Below, one piece after another: positions 31,095-38,970 of a stretch of DNA of 64,000 bases. This DNA comes from Ramlibacter pallidus (lineage in GTDB: Bacteria > Pseudomonadota > Gammaproteobacteria > Burkholderiales > Burkholderiaceae_C), in assembly GCF_015070875.1 (NCBI RefSeq), contig NZ_JADDIV010000003.1, positions 744,001-808,000 of the forward strand, written 5' to 3'. Made by a program: the position numbers and the translations under genes. The notes under the pieces were generated by a model that made no database searches, was not told the DNA's origin, and saw nothing but the letters and a program-made list of their open reading frames with translations. Numbering within the stretch: position 1 is the stretch's first letter; every line of letters starts with the position of its first letter.

Positions 31095-31288
31095 GCCTTC
31101 TCCTGTGCGGGTCCGCGCAATCTGGCACAGCGTCCCGGGCGGTGCAAGGGGGCACGGTCGGGGTTGACGGTGCCGGTGCCGTGGCCTAGCGGCTTGCCGC
31201 CGCCGTCGCCCGGGGCCTACACCAGCTTCGTCCTCGCGGTGCCGTCCGCCCTGCGGCGGCTGGGTAGAGTGCCGGGAAGGAAACGCAC

Positions 31289-32617
31289 ATGCGCCCATCC
31301 ACGAAGAAGACCCTTGTCCTGTCGACCTTGCTGCTCGCCCTGGTGGCGGGCGGCACGCTGATCCCGCTCGCCTGGAACCAGCGCGAGGCCGCACGCCAGC
31401 AGCCCTCCGCGGTGGCAGTGGCGCCCGCGCCGGCCGCAGCCGAAGCCGAGCCGGCCACCCCGGCGCCGCCTCCCGGTACGGAACAGGTCCCGCCCGAGGA
31501 GGCCGAGACCGACCGCAGCCCGAATGCCGCGTCCCCCGGCGGCCCGGTGCTCTCGTTCGGCCGCGCACAGGGCCTGCACCAGACGCCGGATCCGCTGCGC
31601 CTGAACTCCAGCGCCGCGCTGGTGGTCGACCAGGCGAGCGGCGAAGTGCTGGTGCAGAAGAATGCCCAGGCCGTGCTGCCGATCGCATCGCTGACCAAGC
31701 TGATGACCAGCGTGGTGGTGCTGGAGGCGAGGCAGCCGATGGACGAGGTGCTGACGATCACCGACGAAGACGTGGACCGCGAACGCCACAGCCGCTCGCG
31801 CCTGAAGGTCGGCAGCACCCTCACGCGCGAGGAGGCGTTGCACCTGGCCCTCATGTCCAGCGAGAACCGCGCCGCGCACGCGCTCGGCCGCACCTATCCC
31901 GGCGGGCTCGAGAAGATGGTCGCCGCCATGAATGCCAAGGCCCGCCAACTCGGGATGCAGAACTCCAGCTTCGTCGATCCGACCGGCCTGTCCAACGCCA
32001 ACAGGTCGACCGCACGCGACGTTGCGCTGCTCGTGAAGGCGGCCGCGCAGAACCCGCTGATCGCGCAGTTTTCCACCACGCGCCAGCACGTGGCCGACCT
32101 CGGCAGCAGCAGGTCGCTGCAGTACATCAATTCCAACCGGCTCGTGCGCAACGCCAACCCGGGCTGGGACATCGAACTGCAGAAGACCGGCTACATCGTC
32201 GAAGCCGGCCGCTGCCTCACCATGGTGACGGAGGTCGCGGGCCGCAGCCTCATCCTCGTGCTGCTCGATGCGGAGAGCAACGGCACCCGCATCGCCGACG
32301 CGGAGCGCCTGCGCCGCTGGGCCGTGGCGCAATGGGGCGGCCCGGAGGCGGTCGCCGCGCTGAAGGCGGAGTCCGCCCGGCCCCGCAAGGCCGTGGTTGC
32401 GAAGAAGAAGGACAGCCCGGACGAGCGCAAGCGAGGGGTGAAGACGGCCTCTGCGAAGAAGAAGGACGGCAAGGCCGCGTCGCGCAAGGACGGCAAGGCC
32501 ACGGCCGTGGCGAAGAAGGAACCGGCCGACCGCAAGAAGGTCGCGACCGCGAAGAAGGGCGGCGACGGCCGCGTGCGGCAGAGCTTCGCCGCCGCGAAAT
32601 CCGATTCGAAGAGCTAG
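31289..32617 (+). CDS. pbpG: D-alanyl-D-alanine endopeptidase, peptidase S11 (PbpG-like), with a basic tail
   Basis: 442-aa periplasmic penicillin-binding protein acting on peptidoglycan cross-links. N-terminal membrane or signal segment (about 8-28), Ala/Pro-rich spacer, then the S11 domain with S134-L-T-K137, S191-E-N193 and K299-T-G301 catalytic motifs. Residues from about 365 on form a Lys/Ala-rich, histone-like tail (for example SAKKKDGKAASRKDGKA) that is not part of the standard PbpG fold. The tail may bind anionic wall polymers or nucleic acid. ATG preceded by GGAAGG. Single gene; a hairpin lies after the stop. Confidence 0.88.
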   Translation: MRPSTKKTLVLSTLLLALVAGGTLIPLAWNQREAARQQPSAVAVAPAPAAAEAEPATPAPPPGTEQVPPEEAETDRSPNAASPGGPVLSFGRAQGLHQTPDPLRLNSSAALVVDQASGEVLVQKNAQAVLPIASLTKLMTSVVVLEARQPMDEVLTITDEDVDRERHSRSRLKVGSTLTREEALHLALMSSENRAAHALGRTYPGGLEKMVAAMNAKARQLGMQNSSFVDPTGLSNANRSTARDVALLVKAAAQNPLIAQFSTTRQHVADLGSSRSLQYINSNRLVRNANPGWDIELQKTGYIVEAGRCLTMVTEVAGRSLILVLLDAESNGTRIADAERLRRWAVAQWGGPEAVAALKAESARPRKAVVAKKKDSPDERKRGVKTASAKKKDGKAASRKDGKATAVAKKEPADRKKVATAKKGGDGRVRQSFAAAKSDSKS

Positions 32618-32639
32618 CCGGCAACGTCGAGCCAGGCGC

Positions 32640-32671
32640 ACAGCGCTTTCGCCTCGGGGCGAAGGCGCTGT
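32640..32671 (+). terminator. Long stem-loop after pbpG
   Basis: ACAGCGCTTTCGCC and GGCGAAGGCGCTGT form a 14-bp stem with one G-U pair and a TCGG tetraloop, 22 bases after the pbpG stop. Only a short T3 stretch follows (CGCACTTTGG), so it may be a terminator or an mRNA 3'-end stabiliser. Confidence 0.5.
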
Positions 32672-32838
32672 CGCACTTTGGTGTTCGTTTCCGATCCCCT
32701 GCTGAAAAAGAATCGCCTGGAGGGCGGATCCACCCCTCTTCCGCAGGAATATGCACGCGCTGAGCTTCGAACTCTCGCGGGTCCTACAGGTCCATCAGAA
32801 GCCTCCTACAGGAACGTGCTTCAAGGACTACAGGACAC

Positions 32839-33657
32839 ATGCAAATCAAGAAATCCTTCCCCGTCTGGGCCTTCGCCGGCATCGGTGCCGCCATCGCCCT
32901 CTCGAGCCAGGTTTCCACGGGTTCTGCATCCGCCCCCGTTGCCGCTGCAGCCGCGAAGGTGCAGGCCGCCGCCGCCAAGGCCGGCCCCGTGGCCCGCACC
33001 GTGACCGCTGCCGCCGCCGTGGCCGCCACGAGCCCGGCGGCGCCCGCCGCCATCCGCTTCGCGACGCCCGCCGCGAAGGCCGCCGTCCAGGTCGCCTCCG
33101 AAGACGCCCTGCGCAAGCAGATCAAGTTCGAATCGGTGAAGTACGCCGGCAAGAGCATCCAGACGCTGGACGAGGAATCGCGCCTGCTGCTCGTCCAGGC
33201 CGCGGCCGCGAAGGCGGGCCTGCACCAGGTCGGCCTGACCTACCACGACGTCTATGGCGTGATCGACGCCGAGACCTCGTGGATCCCGCGCACCGGCATG
33301 GGCAAGAACGGCGTCGAAAGCATCGGGCTGGCCCAGTTCGAGCCGCGCACGGCCAAGGGCCTCGGCCTGAAGGACCCCAACGACCCGGTGCAGGCCGTGT
33401 ACTTCGCCGCGGTGAACATGAAGCACGGCGCCGAATGGGCCGCCGACAGGATCGCGCACCTGAAGCTCACGCCCGAAGAGCGCGCCGCCAAGCTGCGCGA
33501 GGGCGTCTCCGTCTACTACAACCTGTCGGTCAAGGGTCGCAACAAGTGGGACGGCCTGAACACGGCCAAGCTGCCCATCGAGACGCAGCGCCACATCCAG
33601 AACGTGCGGGAAGGCCGCGAGGAAGCCAGCGAGCTGGCGCAGAAGCTCAGCACCTGA
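32839..33657 (+). CDS. Lytic transglycosylase-like (SLT domain) exported protein
   Basis: 272-aa protein with an N-terminal signal or anchor (about 1-30) and an Ala-rich low-complexity stretch to about residue 85. A lysozyme-like SLT fold follows: catalytic E145 in GVIDAETSWIPRTG and SIGLAQFEPRTAKGLGL match the ES/GLMQ-type motifs of lytic transglycosylases. Later, YFAAVNMKHGAEW and VSVYYNLSVKGRNKW fit the helical C-terminal part. Expected to cleave glycan strands in the periplasm, next to the S11 peptidase gene. Monocistronic, ending at the bidirectional terminator 33679-33704. Confidence 0.78.
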   Translation: MQIKKSFPVWAFAGIGAAIALSSQVSTGSASAPVAAAAAKVQAAAAKAGPVARTVTAAAAVAATSPAAPAAIRFATPAAKAAVQVASEDALRKQIKFESVKYAGKSIQTLDEESRLLLVQAAAAKAGLHQVGLTYHDVYGVIDAETSWIPRTGMGKNGVESIGLAQFEPRTAKGLGLKDPNDPVQAVYFAAVNMKHGAEWAADRIAHLKLTPEERAAKLREGVSVYYNLSVKGRNKWDGLNTAKLPIETQRHIQNVREGREEASELAQKLST

Positions 33658-33678
33658 GCGACGGCCGCGCCCCAATGG

Positions 33679-33704
33679 AAAACGCCACCCGGAGGTGGCG
33701 TTTT
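33679..33704. terminator. Bidirectional rho-independent terminator
   Basis: AAAACGCCACC and GGTGGCGTTTT pair over 11 bp around a CGGA loop. There are four A on one side and four T on the other, so it can stop transcription from the transglycosylase gene (plus) and from dnaQ/tRNA-Val (minus). Confidence 0.88.
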
Positions 33705-33712
33705 CGCTTGTC

Positions 33713-33787
33713 TGGTGGGTGATGCAGGGTTTGAACCTGCGACCCCTGCCGTGTGAAGGCAGTGCTCTACCGCTGAGCTAATCACCC
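33713..33787 (-). tRNA. tRNA-Val (anticodon CAC)
   Basis: Minus-strand cloverleaf: acceptor GGGTGAT/ATCACCC, D arm GCTCAGCGGTAGAGC, anticodon arm CTGCC-TTCACAC-GGCAG giving CAC (reads GUG), T arm GCAGG-TTCAAAC-CCTGC, and an encoded CCA end at 33713-33715. It starts 27 bases after the dnaQ stop on the same strand and ends just before the bidirectional terminator, so co-transcription with dnaQ is plausible. Confidence 0.95.
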
Positions 33788-33814
33788 GGTTTTCCCGGTG
33801 CGGGAAGCCCGCGA

Positions 33815-34531
33815 TTATGCCATAGGCGAAAAGGGCACCTGACGCCACACTGTCTTGCCGCCCGAAGCCTTGTCCAGCTGCTTGAGGACTTCCTCGTGGG
33901 CCGCCGCCTCCTGGTCGTTGGCCAGCAGCACCGGCAGCGTGAACTGGCGCAGGTCGACGCGCGTCACGATGCCGGACACCGCATGGGCGTCGGCCTCGTC
34001 GATCAGCAGGGCGTCCTGGCCGCGCGTGAGGTTGATGTAGACGTCGGCCAGCAGTTCGGCGTCGAGCAGCGCGCCGTGCAGCGTGCGGCCGGAGTTGTCG
34101 ACGCCGAGGCGGTCGCACAGCGCGTCCAGGCTGTTGCGCTTGCCGGGGTACATCTCCTTGGCCATCGCCAGCGTGTCGGTGACCTTGGCCACCCGCCCGG
34201 TGAAGGGGCTGCGCCCGATCAACTCCAGTTCCTTGTTCAGGAAGCCGATGTCGAAGGCGGCGTTGTGGATGATGATCTCGGCGCCCGCGACGTACTCCAT
34301 CAGTTCGTCGGCGATCGCCGCGAACTTGGGCTTGTCGCGCAGGAACTCGTTGCTGATGCCGTGCACCTTGAGCGCGTCCTCGTGCGAGTCGCGTTCGGGG
34401 TTCAGGTACCAGTGCTTGTTGTGGCCCGTCAGCTTGCGCGCCACCAGTTCCACGCAGCCGATCTCGATGATCCGGTCGCCGGCTTCGGCGGAGAGGCCCG
34501 TGGTTTCCGTGTCGAGGACGATCTGGCGCAT
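33815..34531 (-). CDS. dnaQ: DNA polymerase III epsilon subunit (3'-5' proofreading exonuclease)
   Basis: DEDDh exonuclease that proofreads for the replicative polymerase. 238 aa; Exo I motif D7-T-E9 in IVLDTETTGL, Exo II around IIIHNAAFDIGFLNKEL, Exo III with His and Asp in TLHGALLDAELLADVYI. The C-terminal tail to about residue 238 corresponds to the segment that binds the alpha subunit. ATG 34531 gives the standard MRQIVLDTETTG start; the frame stays open far upstream, but that part is not homologous. Divergent from the SDR gene, 22 bp away. Confidence 0.96.
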   Translation of the reverse strand: MRQIVLDTETTGLSAEAGDRIIEIGCVELVARKLTGHNKHWYLNPERDSHEDALKVHGISNEFLRDKPKFAAIADELMEYVAGAEIIIHNAAFDIGFLNKELELIGRSPFTGRVAKVTDTLAMAKEMYPGKRNSLDALCDRLGVDNSGRTLHGALLDAELLADVYINLTRGQDALLIDEADAHAVSGIVTRVDLRQFTLPVLLANDQEAAAHEEVLKQLDKASGGKTVWRQVPFSPMA

Positions 34532-34553
34532 CGCCGGGATTATGCTTGAGGGC

Positions 34554-35309
34554 ATGTTCGACCTCACCGGGAAAATCGCGCTCGTCACGGGCGGCAATGG
34601 CGGCATCGGCCTGGGCATGGCGCAGGGGTTGGGGCGCTGCGGTGCCTCGGTGATCGTGGTGGGCCGGAACGCGGAAAAATCCGCGGCGGCGTTGCGCGCA
34701 CTGCAGGCCGAACGCGTGCAGGCGGCCGCGTTCGAGGCCGACGTCACGGACGAAGCCGGGGTGCAGCGCCTGTTCGACGCCGTGGAGCGGCAGCACGGGC
34801 GCCTCGACATCCTCGTCAACAACGCCGGCACCACGGTGCGCAAGCCGCCCGAGCAGCTCTCGCTGGACGAATGGCGCTCGGTGATGGACGTGAACCTGAC
34901 CAGCGCCTTCCTGTGCTGCCGCGCGGCGCACCCGCTGATGCTGCGCGCCGGCGCCGGCAAGATCGTCAACATCGGCTCCATGCTGTCGATCTTCGGCGCG
35001 CCCTATGCCTCGGTGTACGGCGCCAGCAAGGGCGGCATCGTGCAGTTCACGCGGTCCATCGCCACCGCCTGGGCGAAGGACCGCATCCAGGCCAACGCGG
35101 TGCTCCCCGGCTGGATCGACACCGACCTGACGCAGGGCGCGCGCAGCCAGGTGCCCGGCCTGTACGAACGCGTGTTGGCCCGCACGCCTGCCGGGCGCTG
35201 GGGCCAGCCGGCGGACCTCGCCGGTGTCGCCGTGTTCCTGTGCAGCGCGGCGAGCGACTTCGTCACCGGCACGGCGATCCCGGTGGACGGGGGTTACTCG
35301 ATCGCCTGA
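34554..35309 (+). CDS. Short-chain dehydrogenase/reductase (SDR)
   Basis: 251-aa classical SDR of the FabG/2-deoxygluconate dehydrogenase type. Cofactor motif VTGGNGGIGLGMAQG, NNAG in ILVNNAGTTVRKPP, catalytic Ser in NIGSMLSIFGAP, YxxxK in YGASKGG (Tyr and Lys), and C-terminal GTAIPVDGGYSIA. VVGRN after the second strand suggests NADP preference, but the substrate cannot be told. The start ATG is preceded by GAGGG. Its last 16 bases overlap the 3' end of the convergent tpsA gene. Confidence 0.9.
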   Translation: MFDLTGKIALVTGGNGGIGLGMAQGLGRCGASVIVVGRNAEKSAAALRALQAERVQAAAFEADVTDEAGVQRLFDAVERQHGRLDILVNNAGTTVRKPPEQLSLDEWRSVMDVNLTSAFLCCRAAHPLMLRAGAGKIVNIGSMLSIFGAPYASVYGASKGGIVQFTRSIATAWAKDRIQANAVLPGWIDTDLTQGARSQVPGLYERVLARTPAGRWGQPADLAGVAVFLCSAASDFVTGTAIPVDGGYSIA

Positions 35310-38300
35310 GGCCGCGCGGCCGCGGCGGGCAGCCGCACGCCGCCCTCCACCACCGCCAGCAGCGGTCGCTGCTCGCACGAGGCGGCGGCGGCTTCGCGCT
35401 TCGGCCCCGCCACGCAGGCGAGCGGAGGCGCTGCTTCGGGCTGCGGCAGCGGGATCGCGGCCTGCAGTGCCGCAGCGTCCGGAGCGCCCCCTGCGGGAGG
35501 CGGAGAAACCGGCGGCACTTGCGGGTCCGGCGGCAAGGGCGCCGCGGTGACCACCAGCGTCCCGGGCGTGAAGCCGATCGCGTAGTTGCCGCCGACCGCC
35601 GCCAGCGTGCCCTGCGTGATGGCATACGGCCCGGCCGCCTCGCCGGGAGCGCGCTGCAGCCCGCCGGTGAGCGCGCCGTCCAGCGTGTCGCCGGCCACCA
35701 GCCCCGCCACCCGGAAGGTCAGCGCAGGGTCCGGCGTGCCGGCCACCTTGGCCTGGTCGTCCGCGGCGACCGCGAGCGGCGCCGGCGTGATGTCGGCGGT
35801 GAGCGGTGCGGGCGCGGCGAGCACGTAGTTGCCGGCATCCGCGCCCTCGAGCGCCGCGCCGGTGACGGTGACCGCCTTGCCGGCGCCGGCGTTCCGGTCC
35901 GAGAAGCGGCCCTCCACGCCTGCGGTCGACACCGTGACGGCGTCGCCGGCGACGACACCGGCCAGGCCCGCGGCCGTCGTGTCCAGCACGGCTGCGGTCG
36001 TGCCGTCGTACACCTTGTCCCGCGCGGCCATCCCCGTCAGCGACAGGGACGCCGGCGTGATGCTGGCCGTCGTGGTTCCGGTGGCCGGCGCCAGCACGTA
36101 GTTGCCGGCGCTGCCGCCGGTGAGCGCACCGCCGGAGAGCGTGACCGTCTTGCCCGTGCCCACGTTCCGGTCCGAGAACGTGCCGGACAGGCCCGCGGCC
36201 GCGAAGCCGACGGCATCCCCGCCGACGATGCCGTCGACGACCGCCGCCGAGGCGTCCAGGGCGGCCGCGGTGCCGCCGTCGTACACCTTGTCGGCCGCGG
36301 TGACCCCGCTGACGGTGACGGTCTTCGGGGCGATCGTGAGGGTGCCGGGGGCGTAGGTGATCAGGTACCCCTGCTGGTTGGAGTACAGGCCGCCCACCGT
36401 CAGTCCGTAGGTGCCCGCGTTGCGCGCGCCTTGCGCGGCGCCGCCGAAGGTCGCGGTGCCCAGCAGGTTGGCATCCGGGCTCACCGAATAGGAAACGCCA
36501 TTGCCCCCGGACCACGAAGTGCCGTCATAGGTGCGCGCCGCATCGTTGGCGGTCACCGTCAGCGGCGTGAGGAAGGCGCGCAGCAGCGGCCGCGTGTGGC
36601 CCTCGTACTGGACCCAGGTGCCGGCGAAGTCCAGGCTCCCGAACTGCGACTGCGAAAGCATCTGCGCGGAGGTGCGCCGCGTGACGCCGCCGTTGTAGTT
36701 GGAACCCACCGCATTGGGCAGGCCCGAGGCGGGGCCGTCGTAGAAGTTGCCCGAGAGCGTGCCGAAGGCCCCGGCGCCGCCGAAGCCGCCGCGGCGCACC
36801 GAGTCGTTGTCCACCGCGCCGGTGGCGTACGAACGCGAGATGCTGGCGCCGAACTCCTGGATGCCGAAGAAGCCGCCGGCGCCTTCCGCCCCGATGCCGT
36901 CGAAGACCGGCAGGCGCGCGCGCACGGCACCGGTCGCATAGGCGTCGCTGATGGTGCCGGCGTTGATGCCGACGAACCCGCCCGCGCCCCCGTGCGTGGC
37001 GTTCACCGAGCCGGTGGCGTAGGCCACGGTGATGGTGCCGCGGTTCTGCCCGGCGAAGCCGCCGGCGCCTCCTTCGCTGGTGATGTTGCCGCTGGCCCAG
37101 GCGCGGGTGATGGTGCCTTCGTTCAGGCCCACGAACCCGCCGTTGGTGCTGCCGTTCACGTCCCCCGTGGCGTACGCATCGCTGACCGTGCCGAGGTTCC
37201 ATCCCACCAGGCCGCCGGCGGTGTAGCCGTCCACGACGGAGTCCGACCACACGTTCGAGAGCGTTCCGGCGTTCTCCCCCGCGATCGGCCCGGCCGAGAA
37301 GCCCTTGAACGATCCTCCCAGCACGCCCACGTTGGCCACGCTGCCCGTCACGCCGACGGCGCCGAAGAGTCCCACGCCCGGCCACCAGGGCTCGTCGATG
37401 TGGAGGTTGCGCACCACGTGCCCGGCGCCGTCGAAGCGGCCCGCGAAAGGGTCGAAGGAATTCCCGATCGGCCGGAAGCCGGCGCCCATGTTCCACGTCC
37501 GCGCCACCGCCGCGTCGATGTCGCCGGCCAGGCGGTAGTGCTGCGCCAGCGTGCCGGTGTTGCTGCCGATGCCCTGCAATCCGTAGACGTCCGCGATGCG
37601 GTACGGGTCCGCCGCGCTGCCGTCGCCGCCGGTGGCACGCAGGAACGACCCGCCGGCGACCTGGAAGTCGGCGACGTTCAGCGCCGGCAGCGAGGCCGCG
37701 AGCTGCCGCCACGATCCCTGCCACAGGTAGAGGCCGCCCACGGAGACGGGGGCGGATACGGTGATCTCGTTGCCGACCTCGAACAGCAGCCCGCCGTTCG
37801 GCCCGTCGATGGCGGCCTGGATCGCGACGTTGCGGTTGGCACGCAGCGTCAGCCAGCCGGTCCCGGTCCACTGGATGGAACTCAGCACCGTGATGTCGCC
37901 GGCGTCCCCGCCGCCGCCGTTCGTGTCCTGCTCGACGCCGGTGCCGGCATCGAGGGCCGCCGAGATCGTGGCCGCTGCGGCCGCGTCGATGGTGATGTCG
38001 GTGGGGTCGACGAGCCAGCGCCCGCCCGGCCCGGCCAGCACCCGCGCGCCGGGCTGGATGCGCACGCGCGCGCCGGACGTCTCCACGAAGCCCGCGGCGC
38101 CGCCCTGCGGCGCCGACACGTCCAGCGTGCCGCCCACCTGCACCGTGCCGCCTTCGAACCCGCCGAGCAGTTGGATGGTGCCGCCACGATCCTCCAGCCG
38201 GCGCGCCTGCACCAGGCCCGTGTTGTTGACGACGGTGCCAGCCAGCGCATCCGCCGCCCGCGCCGTCAGCAGCGCCGCGCCGCCATCGGCCTGCACGATG

Positions 38301-38953
38301 CCCCCGTTGTCGACCAGTGCGCCCAGCACGCCCTCGTCCACCGCCAGCCGCAGCAGTCCGTCCCCCGCGAAGTCGAGCGTGACCTTGCGCCCCGCCGCCA
38401 GTGCGACGCTGCCCCGGGGCGCGGCCACCGTTCCCGTGTTGCGCACCTCGCCCCCGACGAGGGCCACGTAGCCGCCGTCGGCGGCGCGCAGCATGCCCTC
38501 GTTGCGCACCGCGCCGCCCGTGCCACGCAACACCGTGCGTCCCGCCAGGAAGTCGGCGTCGGAAAGCGACAGGGTGGAGGCCAGCAGCCCGCCCACGCTC
38601 ACCTGCGCGGTGCGCCCGAACAGCACGCCGTTGGGATTGAGCAGGAAGACCTGCCCGTTGGCATTCAGCGCGCCATGGATCTGGCTGGCCTCCGTGCCCG
38701 TCACGCGGTTCAGCGCGATGGCCCCGGCGCCGGGCTGCACGAAGTTCACGGTCTCGCCGGCCGCGATGCCGAAGGCCTGCCAGTCGATCGCCAGCCGCGA
38801 CGATCCCTGCGTGATCGTGGTCACCGTTCCGTTGCGGGTGACGGCGCCCTGCCCCGCGGAGATCCGTTCGCCGACGGGTCCGGGCCAGGCGGGGAAAGCC
38901 GCGGCGACGGCCGCGGCCAGGAACAGGCGGCGATGGGGGAAAGCTCGGTTCAT
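35294..38953 (-). CDS. Two-partner secretion exoprotein, filamentous hemagglutinin-like (TpsA)
   Basis: 1219-aa secreted beta-helical protein. A short signal peptide precedes the TPS/hemagglutination domain at about 28-150 (ISAGQGAVTRNGTVTTITQG; LNPNGVLFGRTAQVSVGG). About 540-730 holds GLUG-type repeats (GGFVGLNEGTITRAWASGNI and variants). About 800-1140 holds MBG/YDG domains (ADKVYDGGTAAALD, RDKVYDGTTAAVLD). A Pro-rich region and a C-terminal tail follow. Probably an adhesin or biofilm factor exported by the TpsB transporter encoded 17 bp upstream. No large toxin domain is visible at the C-terminus, which argues against contact-dependent inhibition. The 3' end overlaps the convergent SDR gene by 16 bases. 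Confidence 0.92.
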   Translation of the reverse strand: MNRAFPHRRLFLAAAVAAAFPAWPGPVGERISAGQGAVTRNGTVTTITQGSSRLAIDWQAFGIAAGETVNFVQPGAGAIALNRVTGTEASQIHGALNANGQVFLLNPNGVLFGRTAQVSVGGLLASTLSLSDADFLAGRTVLRGTGGAVRNEGMLRAADGGYVALVGGEVRNTGTVAAPRGSVALAAGRKVTLDFAGDGLLRLAVDEGVLGALVDNGGIVQADGGAALLTARAADALAGTVVNNTGLVQARRLEDRGGTIQLLGGFEGGTVQVGGTLDVSAPQGGAAGFVETSGARVRIQPGARVLAGPGGRWLVDPTDITIDAAAAATISAALDAGTGVEQDTNGGGGDAGDITVLSSIQWTGTGWLTLRANRNVAIQAAIDGPNGGLLFEVGNEITVSAPVSVGGLYLWQGSWRQLAASLPALNVADFQVAGGSFLRATGGDGSAADPYRIADVYGLQGIGSNTGTLAQHYRLAGDIDAAVARTWNMGAGFRPIGNSFDPFAGRFDGAGHVVRNLHIDEPWWPGVGLFGAVGVTGSVANVGVLGGSFKGFSAGPIAGENAGTLSNVWSDSVVDGYTAGGLVGWNLGTVSDAYATGDVNGSTNGGFVGLNEGTITRAWASGNITSEGGAGGFAGQNRGTITVAYATGSVNATHGGAGGFVGINAGTISDAYATGAVRARLPVFDGIGAEGAGGFFGIQEFGASISRSYATGAVDNDSVRRGGFGGAGAFGTLSGNFYDGPASGLPNAVGSNYNGGVTRRTSAQMLSQSQFGSLDFAGTWVQYEGHTRPLLRAFLTPLTVTANDAARTYDGTSWSGGNGVSYSVSPDANLLGTATFGGAAQGARNAGTYGLTVGGLYSNQQGYLITYAPGTLTIAPKTVTVSGVTAADKVYDGGTAAALDASAAVVDGIVGGDAVGFAAAGLSGTFSDRNVGTGKTVTLSGGALTGGSAGNYVLAPATGTTTASITPASLSLTGMAARDKVYDGTTAAVLDTTAAGLAGVVAGDAVTVSTAGVEGRFSDRNAGAGKAVTVTGAALEGADAGNYVLAAPAPLTADITPAPLAVAADDQAKVAGTPDPALTFRVAGLVAGDTLDGALTGGLQRAPGEAAGPYAITQGTLAAVGGNYAIGFTPGTLVVTAAPLPPDPQVPPVSPPPAGGAPDAAALQAAIPLPQPEAAPPLACVAGPKREAAAASCEQRPLLAVVEGGVRLPAAAARPQAIE

Positions 38954-38970
38954 GCGTTCTCCATGCGGGA

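Noticed and set aside
33713..33787. tRNA-Val as an integration site for a mobile element
   Set aside because: No integrase gene, no direct repeat of the tRNA 3' end and no compositional break on either side were seen.
35700..36350. Repeated YDG/MBG segments considered as a recent duplication
   Set aside because: The protein modules are clearly related, but the DNA has diverged, so this is old domain duplication common in TPS exoproteins.
36770..37300. Possible tandem DNA repeat array
   Set aside because: These are degenerate GLUG protein repeats within tpsA, varying at the DNA level, with no spacer structure. Not CRISPR or a satellite.
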